Below, one piece after another: positions 16,926 through 25,861 of a stretch of DNA of 64,000 nucleotides. The DNA lies in contig NZ_CP146244.1 of NCBI RefSeq assembly GCF_037039395.1, forward strand, positions 310,001-374,000, read 5' to 3'. Position numbers and translations under genes: made by a program. The notes beneath the pieces are model-generated. The model was not told the origin of the DNA, made no database searches, and worked only from the letters and a program-made list of their open reading frames with translations. Origin of the DNA: Agrobacterium vitis. Lineage in GTDB: Bacteria; Pseudomonadota; Alphaproteobacteria; Rhizobiales; Rhizobiaceae. Within the stretch, counting starts at the first letter, position 1. The number at the start of each line of letters is the position of its first letter.

Positions 16926-18499
16926 GAATGCAGGCTCCGAGCCGACTTGGTCCGCGCCGGGATACGGCGATGAGTGACGGCATTATAAAGAGCGGCATAT
17001 TGTTCGGCGCTGCGCTCCCAGCTGTAATGAGCCCGCATGGCCTGAAGCTGCAACCGCCGCCAATGGCGGGGTACGGCATAGGCATCCAGCGCCCGGCGAA
17101 GCGCATGGCGCAGACCGTCGGTGGTAATCTGGTCGAACTGGAAACCGGTTGCCGCCTTGGCAGACATTGCTGCGTCATTGGCGTCGATAATGGTTTCCGC
17201 CAGCCCTCCAGTGCGTGACACCACCGGTACGCAGCCATAGCGCAGGGCATAAAGCTGGGTCAGGCCGCAGGGTTCGAAACGCGATGGCTGAATGATGGAA
17301 TCGGCACCACCGTGAATGCGATGGGCGGTTTCCTCATCATAGCCGATCTTGACTGCCATCCGGCCAGGAAAGCGCTGTGCGGTATCGATCAGCGCCTGTT
17401 CCAGCGCACGATCTCCCTGCCCGAGCACGATCAACTTACCGCCACCATCGATGATTTCGCTGGCGGCTTCCGCCAGCATATCCATGCCTTTTTGCCAGGT
17501 AATACGGGTAATGGCAGCGAAGAGCGGTCCGTCATCGTTATCGAGGCCAAATTGGTTTTGCAAGTCCACCTTGTTCAACCGCTTGAGGCCGATGGTCTTC
17601 TGGTCAAAGCGGGAGAACAGATGCGGATCGGTGGCCGGGTTCCAGATTTCCGGATCGATCCCATTGACGATACCGCGCAGCTTGTCCTTGCGCTGCTTGA
17701 GAACGCCTTCAAGGCCCATGCCAAAGCGCGGCGAAAGGATTTCCCGGGCATAGGTCGGGCTGACGGCGGTGATCATGCTCGACGTCATCAGGCCACCCTT
17801 CAAGTAGCTGATATCGCCATAATATTCCATGCAGTCCGTCGACATCACGGTTGGCGGAAGGCCGATGGACGGCAAAAGGGCGGCATTGAACTGGCCCTGA
17901 AATGCCAGATTGTGGATGGTCAAGACCACAGGTGTCGTGCAATCCATGTGCCGCAAATACACCGAGGTCAGAGCCGTTTGCCAGTCATGGGTGTGAACGA
18001 CATCGGGAACCCAGCCCGGCAGGCTGCCAGCGGCAATTTCGGCGGCGGCCAGAGACAGGACCGCAAATCGCTTCCAATTGTCGGGATGGTCGAGGCCGTT
18101 CTCATCCACATAAGGGCCGCCCGGCCGGTCGAACAATTGCGGTGCATCGAGCACGAAAAGATCGAGGCCATGGATGCTGGCGGCATAGAGTGCGGCGGAT
18201 TCGCCAAGAAGATCTTCGAAAACCAACAGCGGCGGCTGGTCCCGGATCAATCTGCGGACATTGCTATAGCCTGGAATCAACGTCCGCGTGGCAACACCAA
18301 AACTTGCGAGCGCCTTTGGCAGAGCGCCCGTGACATCGCCGAGACCGCCAGTTTTGACGAGCGGAAAAATTTCCGAGGTGACGGAAAGCGAGAGCAGACT
18401 CTGATCGATGACATTGCCTTTCTGCATGCGTTGCGGAAGGCAGCGGATTCCAGCCGCAGCGATCGCCATGTCCTGCCGGTCTGAAAAAACAGGTGCCAT
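16922..18499 (-). CDS. glgA: Glycogen synthase
   Basis: A 525-residue GT5 glucosyltransferase that adds glucose from ADP-glucose to glycogen. The ADP-glucose-binding KTGGLGDV is at residues 49-56. Later motifs include HTHDWQTAL, NGIDPEIWNP and, in the C-terminal Rossmann domain, SRFEPCGLTQLYALRYGCVPVVSRTGGLAETI with the catalytic Glu region. About 33 extra residues precede the usual start; the chosen ATG overlaps the stop of the upstream DUF2934 gene (ATGA), which supports it. No glgB, glgC or glgP lies nearby, so it is likely an accessory copy to a chromosomal set. Confidence 0.9.
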   Translation of the reverse strand: MAPVFSDRQDMAIAAAGIRCLPQRMQKGNVIDQSLLSLSVTSEIFPLVKTGGLGDVTGALPKALASFGVATRTLIPGYSNVRRLIRDQPPLLVFEDLLGESAALYAASIHGLDLFVLDAPQLFDRPGGPYVDENGLDHPDNWKRFAVLSLAAAEIAAGSLPGWVPDVVHTHDWQTALTSVYLRHMDCTTPVVLTIHNLAFQGQFNAALLPSIGLPPTVMSTDCMEYYGDISYLKGGLMTSSMITAVSPTYAREILSPRFGMGLEGVLKQRKDKLRGIVNGIDPEIWNPATDPHLFSRFDQKTIGLKRLNKVDLQNQFGLDNDDGPLFAAITRITWQKGMDMLAEAASEIIDGGGKLIVLGQGDRALEQALIDTAQRFPGRMAVKIGYDEETAHRIHGGADSIIQPSRFEPCGLTQLYALRYGCVPVVSRTGGLAETIIDANDAAMSAKAATGFQFDQITTDGLRHALRRALDAYAVPRHWRRLQLQAMRAHYSWERSAEQYAALYNAVTHRRIPARTKSARSLHS

Positions 18500-18816
18500 C
18501 AGATTATCTTTCGCTTGCGTTTCGTCGTTGCGGCAGGCTTTGGATCTTGGGGCACATCGGCCATCTCAGCTTCTGGGCTTTGTCTGGTCTTGGCCGCCTG
18601 AGCCTTGGTCGTTGGGGCCTTGGCAGTCTGCGTTTTGGCGGCTTGGCTCGCACGCTTGAGCGCGCCTGCCTTAGCCTTTTGCGCAGATTGGGATAGCTCG
18701 TAAAATTCGCGATGGGCCTGTTGCCAATGGGCATCATCCTTCCCGTGTGGCTTGCCTTCTTCTTCCCAAAGGCTATAGGCTCGCTTTTCGATCCACTCTT
18801 TGTCGGATGGCTTCAT
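18499..18816 (-). CDS. DUF2934 protein with Lys/Ala-rich tail
   Basis: A 105-residue protein with an N-terminal DUF2934 motif (DKEWIEKRAYSLWEEEGKPHGKDDAHWQQAHREF) followed by a low-complexity tail rich in Ala, Lys, Gln and Thr that ends KRKRKII, as in nucleic-acid-binding histone-like tails. Its stop overlaps the glgA start. DUF2934 proteins often neighbour glycogen and trehalose genes in rhizobia; the function is unknown. Confidence 0.8.
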   Translation of the reverse strand: MKPSDKEWIEKRAYSLWEEEGKPHGKDDAHWQQAHREFYELSQSAQKAKAGALKRASQAAKTQTAKAPTTKAQAAKTRQSPEAEMADVPQDPKPAATTKRKRKII

Positions 18817-19060
18817 CGTCTATCTCCCATTGACCACCCCTCTAACGTGAAATCGGCCGTTTCTGTTCCCCTAACAGCAGTGATTTAGTGAAATTTTCAT
18901 CGCTGACTTGCGGATAGGCAGAGGGCGATAAAGGTGCCGTCGATCAACGCCCTTGGCAGACAAGGAATTATCGCTTTTTCAGGAACAATAACCCCTGCCC
19001 ATCTGTTTTCGACCCGAGCGTCACACACGAAGAGAAGACAGTGGGACAAAGGAGAAGACA

Positions 19061-19402
19061 ATGGAATTGATTGGCACTTTGGTGCATCCTGAAAAGGGCG
19101 GACGGTCCGGATATAATGTCGAGTTCGTTTCCGACAGCGGTGATGTGGTCTCTGTACAACTGAAACAAAGCGAGGGACGGGCTCTCACACGCGAAAATGC
19201 GCCGGAAGCAGCCAGGTCGCTACTGGAAGAAATCAGCACGAAAGAGGTTGTTGAAGGGGGTACGCGCCACGCCGATCAAGCCCGGCGGGATGAGGGCGAC
19301 CGTGATCTCAACGATGCCCTGGAAGATACTTTTCCTGCCAGCGACCCGGTCTCGATGGCGACCACCAGCACGATCGGTGGCACGGGAAATAACGACAACT
19401 GA
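19061..19402 (+). CDS. Small conserved rhizobial-type hypothetical protein
   Basis: A 113-residue soluble protein preceded by AGGAGAAGACA. The C-terminal motif DLNDALEDTFPASDPVSMATTSTIGG is a recurrent rhizobial small-protein signature (xxxEDTFPASDPxS). The N-terminal half (GRSGYNVEFVSDSGDVVSVQL) looks like a small beta domain. Function unknown; general-stress association is known for similar proteins only by context. Confidence 0.75.
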   Translation: MELIGTLVHPEKGGRSGYNVEFVSDSGDVVSVQLKQSEGRALTRENAPEAARSLLEEISTKEVVEGGTRHADQARRDEGDRDLNDALEDTFPASDPVSMATTSTIGGTGNNDN

Positions 19403-19437
19403 TTATCGCATCATGGTGCTCGGCCAAAAGTTGACAG

Positions 19438-19453
19438 GTTGACATCTGTCAAC
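19438..19453. promoter_or_regulatory. Palindrome GTTGACA-N2-TGTCAAC, copy 1
   Basis: GTTGACATCTGTCAAC lies between two convergent genes. It differs from the two copies at 32158 and 32191 only in the central dinucleotide (TC instead of GC). The convergent position argues against a simple operator for this copy. Confidence 0.5.
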
Positions 19454-19476
19454 GGCGAGTGGGGACGGTATGTCTG

Positions 19477-20070
19477 TCACTCGCGGGTTAGCAAAAAGAA
19501 GAATGGCCTGTCGAAATCACGATGCTCCATCAGTCCGAGACAGCGGCGGTCATCGATACGGCGGAAATGGTCGATGATCGGCTTTTCGTCATAGATCATC
19601 GCTGCGCTGACAGTGCCGCCCAATGCGACAGGCCTTAACCGGGCTTTTGGGCGGCCAGAAGCGAAAAACCGCCCTAAATTACGGACTGCCGTTCGTCCTA
19701 CCGCGTTATTGAACAGCCTGGGCGATGCAAGCAAAAGCCGCAGCGGAATGAAAAACGGGTTTAACGGATAAAAACCGAAGCGGTCGCGCATGATAAGCGG
19801 ATGGCCTTCGTCGGCTGAGACGAAATTCTTGCCGTGCCAACCGAAAGGCGGCAACAGGCCGTCTATCAGATGATTTGTCGCTAACTCCTGCCCTAACCAC
19901 ATGCCGATCATGTCATCGACTTCGAGGGCTGGCAGTTGAAGAAACCTGGCGATTGCTTCTTCGCCTGTTGTGCCATGCTGTTGCCATTGGGTCAGCCAGT
20001 CCGTATCTGCAAAAACCTGTGTTGTCACGGCAATGTGTTCCCGCTTTCTAGAGTGTCCGGTCCGGCGCAT
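19477..20070 (-). CDS. GXWXG/DUF4334 protein
   Basis: A 197-residue protein with a GXWXG-like region MIGMWLGQELATNHLIDGLLPPFGWHGKNF and a C-terminal DUF4334-like segment (RPVALGGTVSAAMIYDEKPIIDHFRRIDDRRCLGLME). The family may bind small hydrophobic ligands, but no biochemical role is established. An internal GTG at 20028 is an alternative start. It converges on the small rhizobial gene at 19061. Confidence 0.78.
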   Translation of the reverse strand: MRRTGHSRKREHIAVTTQVFADTDWLTQWQQHGTTGEEAIARFLQLPALEVDDMIGMWLGQELATNHLIDGLLPPFGWHGKNFVSADEGHPLIMRDRFGFYPLNPFFIPLRLLLASPRLFNNAVGRTAVRNLGRFFASGRPKARLRPVALGGTVSAAMIYDEKPIIDHFRRIDDRRCLGLMEHRDFDRPFFFLLTRE

Positions 20071-20567
20071 TGCATGACGTTTTCCCTTGCCTCATGAGGC
20101 TCCTCTCCGGCTGATGGTCCTGGACGGTTTGCTCGTTGTGCCTCGCTTGCGGTCTCTATGGCAGATCGCTTTTGGGGCGTTGTCGATGGGGCCAAGAACC
20201 CTGCGGTTTTGCTTTCATTGCTGCATTATTGCGCTTTCTATGCGGCAATTATGCGTTGCTGCTATCAACATCACTTCACGGCATTTGTTCCTTTTGTGAC
20301 TGTCACGCTGCGTTGAACGTGGGTGAGGTATTGTGTTTGCGGCTATTTCGGGCGTTTGATCCCTTTGATACATCTTCAGAAAACGAGCCGGACGCAGGAC
20401 CGGATTTGTCTGAAACGCTGAAAAGTGATGGCAGGTCTGCACCAGTGGGGTTTGCATCGTTGATGTGAATGGCCTACTCCCTAACACGTGAAATAGTTGA
20501 CATATGACAAATGCCAAGAGGCGCCATTGCGCGCGCATTGTCAGTGAAGAATGGATGAGCGGCGATC
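20071..20567. other. Intergenic region without recognised gene
   Basis: About 500 bp with only short, unsupported open frames. It must hold promoters for the DUF4334 gene (minus strand) and the SBF transporter (plus strand). TTGACA at 20500 is a plausible -35 element for the latter. Nothing else stands out. Confidence 0.45.
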
Positions 20568-21560
20568 ATGACGCGGTTTTTACCCGATAAATTTACCCTG
20601 ATGCTTGTGTGTACAGTGGCTCTGGCTTCAGTCTTGCCGATCAGCGGTCAGCCGGCGATTTATTTCGGCTGGGCAACGAAAGTTGCGATTGCGGCGCTGT
20701 TTTTTCTGCATGGCGCCCGCCTGTCGCGGGATGTTGTGATTGCCGGCATGTTGCATTGGCGACTGCATCTATCGATCCTGGCCGTGACCTTCGTGATCTT
20801 TCCTTTGCTCGGCCTCGGGCTGGGGTTTTTCGTACAGGGTTTCCTGCCGTCCTCGCTTTATCTTGGCATTCTGTATATCTGCGTCCTGCCATCGACCGTC
20901 CAATCGTCTATTGCCTTTACCTCCATGGCAGGGGGCAATGTGCCAGCGGCGATCTGTTCAGCCTCGGCATCGAATATTTTCGGCATGATCCTCACCCCCC
21001 TGCTCTGCGGGCTGCTGCTATCGGCCGGTGGCCATGGCGGGATCTCGCTTGATGCTGTCTTGCAAATCTTCGTGCAATTGCTGCTTCCGTTCATTGTGGG
21101 GCAGCTGTTGCAACCCTTTATCGGCAACTGGGTCAGGGCGCGCAAATCCCTACTATCGCCAATTGATCGCGGCTCGATCCTGATGGTGGTTTATGCCGCC
21201 TTCAGTGAGGCAGTCATCGAGGGGATCTGGAAGCATTTTTCGCTTGCCGATATTGGCGCGGTCGTGGTGGTCGATATCGTCTTGCTGGCATTGGCCCTGA
21301 TCATCACCACCTTCGGCAGCCGGTTGCTCGGTTTTTCCAAGGAGGATGAAATCGCCATCACCTTCTGTGGCTCAAAGAAAAGTCTGGCCTCCGGCGTACC
21401 GATGGCCAGCGCTATTTTTGCCGGGCAAAGCATCGGCGCCATCGTCATGCCGTTGATGCTGTTTCACCAGATCCAGCTGATGGCCTGCGCGGTGATCGCC
21501 CAGAAATATGCGGAAAAGCGCAAGCTGAAGGAAGCCGAAGTGGTGGTTGCTTCGGCCTGA
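20568..21560 (+). CDS. SBF-like transporter (bile acid:sodium symporter family)
   Basis: A 330-residue membrane protein with about nine to ten transmembrane segments. Family motifs are visible: FFLHGARLSRDVVIAG, VLPSTVQSSIAFTSMAGGNVPAAICSASASNIFGMILTP and ITFCGSKKSLASGVPMA. This is the YfeH/RCH1-type branch of the SBF (DUF4137) superfamily. The transported organic anion is unknown. It ends 5 bp before a 43-bp dispersed repeat. Confidence 0.85.
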   Translation: MTRFLPDKFTLMLVCTVALASVLPISGQPAIYFGWATKVAIAALFFLHGARLSRDVVIAGMLHWRLHLSILAVTFVIFPLLGLGLGFFVQGFLPSSLYLGILYICVLPSTVQSSIAFTSMAGGNVPAAICSASASNIFGMILTPLLCGLLLSAGGHGGISLDAVLQIFVQLLLPFIVGQLLQPFIGNWVRARKSLLSPIDRGSILMVVYAAFSEAVIEGIWKHFSLADIGAVVVVDIVLLALALIITTFGSRLLGFSKEDEIAITFCGSKKSLASGVPMASAIFAGQSIGAIVMPLMLFHQIQLMACAVIAQKYAEKRKLKEAEVVVASA

Positions 21561-21565
21561 CGCGG

Positions 21566-21608
21566 TTATACCAAGTCTCTGACATGCTGACGCATCTTCG
21601 ACTTGAAG
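21566..21608. repeat. 43-bp dispersed repeat, copy 1
   Basis: The stretch from TTATACCAAG to CGACTTGAAG matches 40293-40335 at 42 of 43 positions. CAAGTC and GACTTG inside it are inverted, with an inner ATGC-TGAC-GCAT, so it can fold into a stem-loop. It fills nearly all of the gap between two convergent genes. Confidence 0.85.
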
Positions 21609-21613
21609 GCCCT

Positions 21614-22645
21614 TCATGAAAAGGCAATCTGCGCTTTCATTGCCTTGCTACGGTCGGATGCGATGGTGAAGGCGGAGAGTGCGTCCTCCAAGGCGACCGT
21701 ATGGGTAATCAGCGGTTTGACGTCGATCAGTCCCTTGCGCATCAGGTCCACTCCGACGGCAAATTCACTGTGGAAACGGAAGGAGCCGCGCAGGTCAAGC
21801 TCCTTGGCGGTAATGGCCATCATCGGCAGGGTCATGTCGCCGCCAAGTCCGAGTTGCATGATGACGCCGCGTGGACGCATGGCGGAAATTCCGCCAGCCA
21901 GCGCCGAGGCAACGCCGGTGCATTCGTAAAGCACATCGAATGTGCCTTTCCCCACAGCATAGTCGGCAAGGCCGTCCGGCTGGGTTGCGGTGTTGATCAC
22001 CCGGTCAGCACCTGCTGCCTTGGCCAGTGCCAGGGTGAAGTCCGAGAGATCGGTGGCGACGATTTCCTTTGCTCCGGCCCTCCGGGCGGCAATGATCGAC
22101 AAAACGCCAATCGGACCGCAACCGGTGACCAGAACCCGCTTGCCGAGCATTTCCCCGGCCCGCCGCGTTGCGTGCAACGTCACGGCCAGTGGTTCGGCCA
22201 TCGCCGCCTCCCCCGCGCTCAGGCCATCCGCCACCACGCATTGGCTGGCGTCAGCGACAAGGCTTTGCCGGAACGCACCCTGGATATGGGGAAAGGGCAT
22301 GGCGCTGCCGTAAAACCGCATATTGATGCATTGATTGTGCAGGCCTTCCTGACAATAGGCGCAGGTGTGGCACGGGCGCGACGGTGAGACGGCGACGAGC
22401 TGGCCAATCTCCAGTCCTGTGACCCCTGCCCCCAATGTCTCGACATAGGCCGAGACTTCATGACCAAGGATCATCGGCTGTTTCAGCCTGACCGCGCCAA
22501 ATCCGCCGTGATTGTAATAGTGCAGGTCGCTGCCGCAGATGCCGCCAGTGGCTAGCCGCAATTTTACCTCGCCTGGACCGGGCTCGACCTCGTCCACCTC
22601 TTCGATGCGAACGTCTTTCGCTGCATGGGCAACAATGGCTTTCAT
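21614..22645 (-). CDS. idnD: L-idonate 5-dehydrogenase (zinc alcohol dehydrogenase family)
   Basis: A 343-residue medium-chain dehydrogenase. Catalytic zinc ligands lie in GGICGSDLHYYNHG and LGHEVSA. The structural zinc cluster is CHTCAYCQEGLHNQC, and the NAD(P) fold is VLVTGCGPIGVLSIIAARRAGA. The HYYNHGGFG and NMRFYGSAM segments are typical of L-idonate dehydrogenases, which oxidise L-idonate to 5-keto-D-gluconate. It starts 10 bp after the ketoaldonate reductase gene on the same strand and faces the idnO-gluconokinase operon. Confidence 0.87.
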   Translation of the reverse strand: MKAIVAHAAKDVRIEEVDEVEPGPGEVKLRLATGGICGSDLHYYNHGGFGAVRLKQPMILGHEVSAYVETLGAGVTGLEIGQLVAVSPSRPCHTCAYCQEGLHNQCINMRFYGSAMPFPHIQGAFRQSLVADASQCVVADGLSAGEAAMAEPLAVTLHATRRAGEMLGKRVLVTGCGPIGVLSIIAARRAGAKEIVATDLSDFTLALAKAAGADRVINTATQPDGLADYAVGKGTFDVLYECTGVASALAGGISAMRPRGVIMQLGLGGDMTLPMMAITAKELDLRGSFRFHSEFAVGVDLMRKGLIDVKPLITHTVALEDALSAFTIASDRSKAMKAQIAFS

Positions 22646-22655
22646 GGATTTATCC

Positions 22656-23603
22656 TCATAGAACCGGGGTTGGCAGAGCCGAACCGGCGAAATGTGCGAT
22701 CAGATTATCGCGGACCAACTGGCCCATGGCCTGGCGGGTTTCAATCGTGCCGGAGGCGTGGTGGGGCTGGAGCAGGACATTATCCAGGGCCAGAAACCGT
22801 GGATCGAGCCTGGGCTCGCCTTCGAACACATCCAGCGCGGCAGAGCCCAGCCGTCCGGTTTCCAGCGCGTCCAGCAAGGCGGCTTCATCGATATTCGAGG
22901 CACGGGAAATGTTGATCAGCATACCCTCCGGCCCCAGCGCCTCGATCACGTCGCGCCCGACGATATGCCTTGTATCGGCGGATGCGGCCAGCGTGACAAA
23001 CAGGAAATCGGATGTTCTGGCCAGTTCCACGGGATCGGCAACGAATGTCATGTCCTCGCCATAGGGTTTCGGTGCAACATCGCTGTAGGAAATCTGCATA
23101 TCGAAGCCTTTGAGGCGTTTGGCGACCTCAAAGCCGATACGGCCAAGGCCCAGCACCCCTGCCCGCCTGCCCCAAACCCGGCGTTTCAGCGGATAAAGGC
23201 CCTTTGCAGCCCAACTGCCATCCTTCACCCAGGTTTCGGCGCCGATCATGCCGCGCGAGTGGCACAGCATCATTGCCACACCGAGATCTGCCACGTCATT
23301 GGTCAGCACGTCGGGTGTATTGGTGACGCGGATGCTACGGGCGCGGCAAGCGTCGAGATCCACGGCGTCATAGCCAACGCCGTAGACAGAGATAATTTCG
23401 AGCTTCGGGCAGGCGTCGATCAAGGCACGGTCAGCACCGAGTTCTCCCCTTGTGGCAATAGCGCGAATGCTTGGTCCGACGGTGGTGAGAAAGGCGGCTT
23501 TGTCATGTGCTTCGAAATAGCGATGCACGGAAAATTGCGCATTCAAGGGCTCTTCGTCCCAGGGCGGATAAGGTCCGACCTGCAAAATCTCCGGCTTTGC
23601 CAC
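22656..23603 (-). CDS. ghrB: 2-hydroxyacid dehydrogenase (2-ketoaldonate reductase type)
   Basis: A 315-residue D-isomer 2-hydroxyacid dehydrogenase. It shows the NAD(P)-binding GVLGLGRIGFEVAKRL, the catalytic Arg in ISRASNIDEAAL, Glu in VFEGEPRLD and His in LQPHHASGTIETR. GhrB-type enzymes reduce 2-keto-D-gluconate and 2-keto-L-gulonate to gluconate and L-idonate. The GTG at 23603 follows GGAGGACGAGAAA, a strong ribosome site, and is preferred over the upstream ATG at 23678. First gene of the minus-strand operon under the LacI-type palindrome. The symbol is tentative. Confidence 0.82.
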   Translation of the reverse strand: MAKPEILQVGPYPPWDEEPLNAQFSVHRYFEAHDKAAFLTTVGPSIRAIATRGELGADRALIDACPKLEIISVYGVGYDAVDLDACRARSIRVTNTPDVLTNDVADLGVAMMLCHSRGMIGAETWVKDGSWAAKGLYPLKRRVWGRRAGVLGLGRIGFEVAKRLKGFDMQISYSDVAPKPYGEDMTFVADPVELARTSDFLFVTLAASADTRHIVGRDVIEALGPEGMLINISRASNIDEAALLDALETGRLGSAALDVFEGEPRLDPRFLALDNVLLQPHHASGTIETRQAMGQLVRDNLIAHFAGSALPTPVL

Positions 23604-23640
23604 TTTCTCGTCCTCCCATTGGCGAACCCGTCTAAAAAAC

Positions 23641-23670
23641 TTGACAGGTAATGTTATCGATAACATAAAC
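23641..23670 (+). promoter_or_regulatory. Promoter overlapping operator 1 (ATGTTATCGATAACAT)
   Basis: A perfect 16-bp palindrome ATGTTATCGATAACAT at 23651-23666 lies just downstream of a consensus TTGACA (-35) at 23641-23646 and overlaps the expected -10 of the idnO promoter. It closely resembles the known E. coli GntR/IdnR operators (ATGTTACC-type half sites). A bound LacI protein here would block both divergent promoters. An identical copy lies at 31120. Confidence 0.88.
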
Positions 23671-23710
23671 AGGTTCAATAAATGTTGTCGAGATAAAAGT
23701 GGAGGATGCC

Positions 23711-24469
23711 ATGTCGCTTGGTCTTTTCGATCTGACGGGGCGCCGCGCGTTGGTGACCGGGTCTTCGCAAGGCATTGGCTTTGCCTTGGCGCAAGGTTTG
23801 CGGGCGGCGGGCGCGACCGTCATCGTTAACGGACGCGATGAAGGCAAGCTTGCCGCAGCCGCCGCCCGGATCGGCGATGGCTGCGATATTCTGGCTTTCG
23901 ACGTCACCGATCATCAGGCGTCGCGGGATGCCGTCGATGGCTTTGAGGCCACCAAAGGGCCGATCGATATTCTCGTCAACAATGCCGGCATGCAGTTTCG
24001 CGGCCCTCTGGAAGAATTTCCGGCTGACGCTTTCGAGCGGTTGCTGCGCACCAATATTTCCAGCGTCTTCAATGTCGGTCAGGCCGCCGCCCGCCATATG
24101 ATCAAGCGCGGGGCTGGCAAGATCATCAACATTGCCAGTGTGCAGACAGCGTTGGCCCGGCCGTCGATTGCTCCTTACACGGCCACCAAGGGCGCGGTCG
24201 GCAATCTCACCAAGGGCATGGCGACCGATTGGGCGAAATATGGGCTGCAATGCAACGCCATTGCGCCCGGCTATTTCGATACGCCTCTGAATGCCGCGCT
24301 GGTTGCCGATCCTGATTTCTCCACATGGCTGGAAAAGCGCACGCCAGCCGGGCGCTGGGGCAAGGTTGAGGAACTGGTGGGAGCCTGCATCTTCCTGGCG
24401 TCTGGAGCCTCGTCCTTCGTCAACGGCCATGTTCTGTATGTCGATGGCGGCATCACCGCCTCGCTCTAG
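23711..24469 (+). CDS. idnO: Gluconate 5-dehydrogenase (SDR family)
   Basis: A 252-residue short-chain dehydrogenase with TGSSQGIG nucleotide-binding loop, NNAG, and the catalytic Ser-Tyr-Lys in IASVQ...YTATKGA. The C-terminal YVDGGITASL is typical. The pattern and neighbours match IdnO, which reduces 5-keto-D-gluconate to D-gluconate. The ATG at 23711 follows GGAGGATGCC. It heads the plus-strand operon under operator 1. Confidence 0.87.
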   Translation: MSLGLFDLTGRRALVTGSSQGIGFALAQGLRAAGATVIVNGRDEGKLAAAAARIGDGCDILAFDVTDHQASRDAVDGFEATKGPIDILVNNAGMQFRGPLEEFPADAFERLLRTNISSVFNVGQAAARHMIKRGAGKIINIASVQTALARPSIAPYTATKGAVGNLTKGMATDWAKYGLQCNAIAPGYFDTPLNAALVADPDFSTWLEKRTPAGRWGKVEELVGACIFLASGASSFVNGHVLYVDGGITASL

Positions 24470-24482
24470 GAGCAATGCCGTG

Positions 24483-24974
24483 ATGAAACTGGTACTTATG
24501 GGTGTCTCAGGCTGCGGTAAATCCTCCGTTGGTTTGGCATTGGCGGCGAGGCTTGGCGCGGTCTATATCGACGGCGACGACCTGCATCCGCCGCAAAACA
24601 TTGCCCGAATGCAGGCGGGCATTCCGCTTGGTGACGCGGATCGATGGCCATGGCTGGATGCGGTCGGAACCCGACTTGCCGGGCAACAAGGCGTCACCAT
24701 TATCGGTTGCTCGGCGTTGAAGCGGACTTACCGCGACAGGATCAGGGAAAAGGCCGGTGGATCTGTGCGTCTCGTCCATCTGGCTGGCAGCCATGCCGTG
24801 ATTGCCAGACGGATTGCCGAGCGACCGGATCATTTCATGCCTGCCTCGCTGCTCGACAGCCAATTTGCAGCGCTTGAGCCGCCGCTTGCCGATGAACATG
24901 CGGTGACCGTCGATATCGATCAGCCGCTTGACAGTCTGGTCGCGGCGATTGTTTCGGCAATAGGGGAGGATTGA
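24483..24974 (+). CDS. gntK: Gluconokinase
   Basis: A 163-residue P-loop kinase: MGVSGCGKSSVG (Walker A), YIDGDDLHPPQNIARMQAGIPLGDADRWPWL (gluconate-binding signature), GCSALKRTYRD and ERPDHFMPASLLDSQFAALEPP. It phosphorylates gluconate to 6-phosphogluconate, which enters the Entner-Doudoroff or pentose phosphate pathway. AGGAG at 24469 serves either the ATG at 24483 or the adjacent GTG at 24480. Confidence 0.92.
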   Translation: MKLVLMGVSGCGKSSVGLALAARLGAVYIDGDDLHPPQNIARMQAGIPLGDADRWPWLDAVGTRLAGQQGVTIIGCSALKRTYRDRIREKAGGSVRLVHLAGSHAVIARRIAERPDHFMPASLLDSQFAALEPPLADEHAVTVDIDQPLDSLVAAIVSAIGED

Positions 24975-24976
24975 TC

Positions 24977-25861
24977 ATGACCAACACAGTGGCGCTGATC
25001 GGCGCGGGCGCTATGGGCGGGGCAATCGGCAGAAGACTGGTTGAAACCGGTAACCAGCTTACCGTCTTCGACCTCAATGCCGAAAAGGTAGCGGAGTTGA
25101 CTGCGGTTGGTGCGTCATCCGCACAGACGGCGGCGGAGGCTGCGTCGCGCTCCGACTATGTTATTCTCAGTCTCAATGCGCCGCACATCATTCGCGCCGC
25201 CGTGTTTGGCAAGGACGGAGTGGCTGAAGGCGCAAGACCCGGCACCTTGATTATCGACATGTCCTCCATCGACCCGGAGGCAACCCGGCTCCTGGCCTCG
25301 GATGCGGAGGGCAAAGGTCTGCGCTGGGTCGATAGCCCGCTTTCCGGCGGGGCGCCCAAGGCGGCGATTGGTGAATTGACGCTGATGGCCGGCGGGGCAG
25401 AGCAGGACGTGGCCGATGCTCATCAGGTTTTGCAGCATGTCGCATCCAACTATACCCATATGGGGCCGGTGGGTGCTGGCCAAACCACCAAGCTGATCAA
25501 TCAGGTGCTGTGTGGCCTGAATTTTTTGGCCGTGGCCGAGGCGACGCAACTGGCGCTGGATGCCGGGGTCGATGCCGCAAAAATTCCGCAGGCATTGAAG
25601 GGCGGACGTGCCGATAGCGCCATCCTTCAGGAATATATGCCGCGTTATGTCGCCAGGGATTATCGCCGCACAGGCCGGATCGACAATATGGTCAAGGACC
25701 TGAACGGCGCGCAGGATCTGGCACGGCGCACCAATACGGCCATGCCGCTGACGGCAGTCTGCACTGAGGTGCATCGTATGCTGACAGCAGCAGGCCTGGG
25801 TGGAGAAGACCAGGCCATGTTGATGGAATTTTTCACCGGAGCAAAAAGGGAGACCTCCTGA
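24977..25861 (+). CDS. NAD(P)-dependent beta-hydroxyacid dehydrogenase (HIBADH/GarR-like)
   Basis: A 294-residue protein with Rossmann GAGAMGGAIG, substrate-binding DSPLSGGAPKAAIGELTLMAGG and catalytic Lys in GAGQTTKLINQVL, the beta-hydroxyacid dehydrogenase family signature. Relatives include tartronate semialdehyde reductase and 3-hydroxyisobutyrate dehydrogenase. GGGGAGG precedes the ATG at 24977. Its place in the ketogluconate operon suggests action on a sugar-acid-derived intermediate, but the substrate cannot be read from the sequence. Confidence 0.83.
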   Translation: MTNTVALIGAGAMGGAIGRRLVETGNQLTVFDLNAEKVAELTAVGASSAQTAAEAASRSDYVILSLNAPHIIRAAVFGKDGVAEGARPGTLIIDMSSIDPEATRLLASDAEGKGLRWVDSPLSGGAPKAAIGELTLMAGGAEQDVADAHQVLQHVASNYTHMGPVGAGQTTKLINQVLCGLNFLAVAEATQLALDAGVDAAKIPQALKGGRADSAILQEYMPRYVARDYRRTGRIDNMVKDLNGAQDLARRTNTAMPLTAVCTEVHRMLTAAGLGGEDQAMLMEFFTGAKRETS

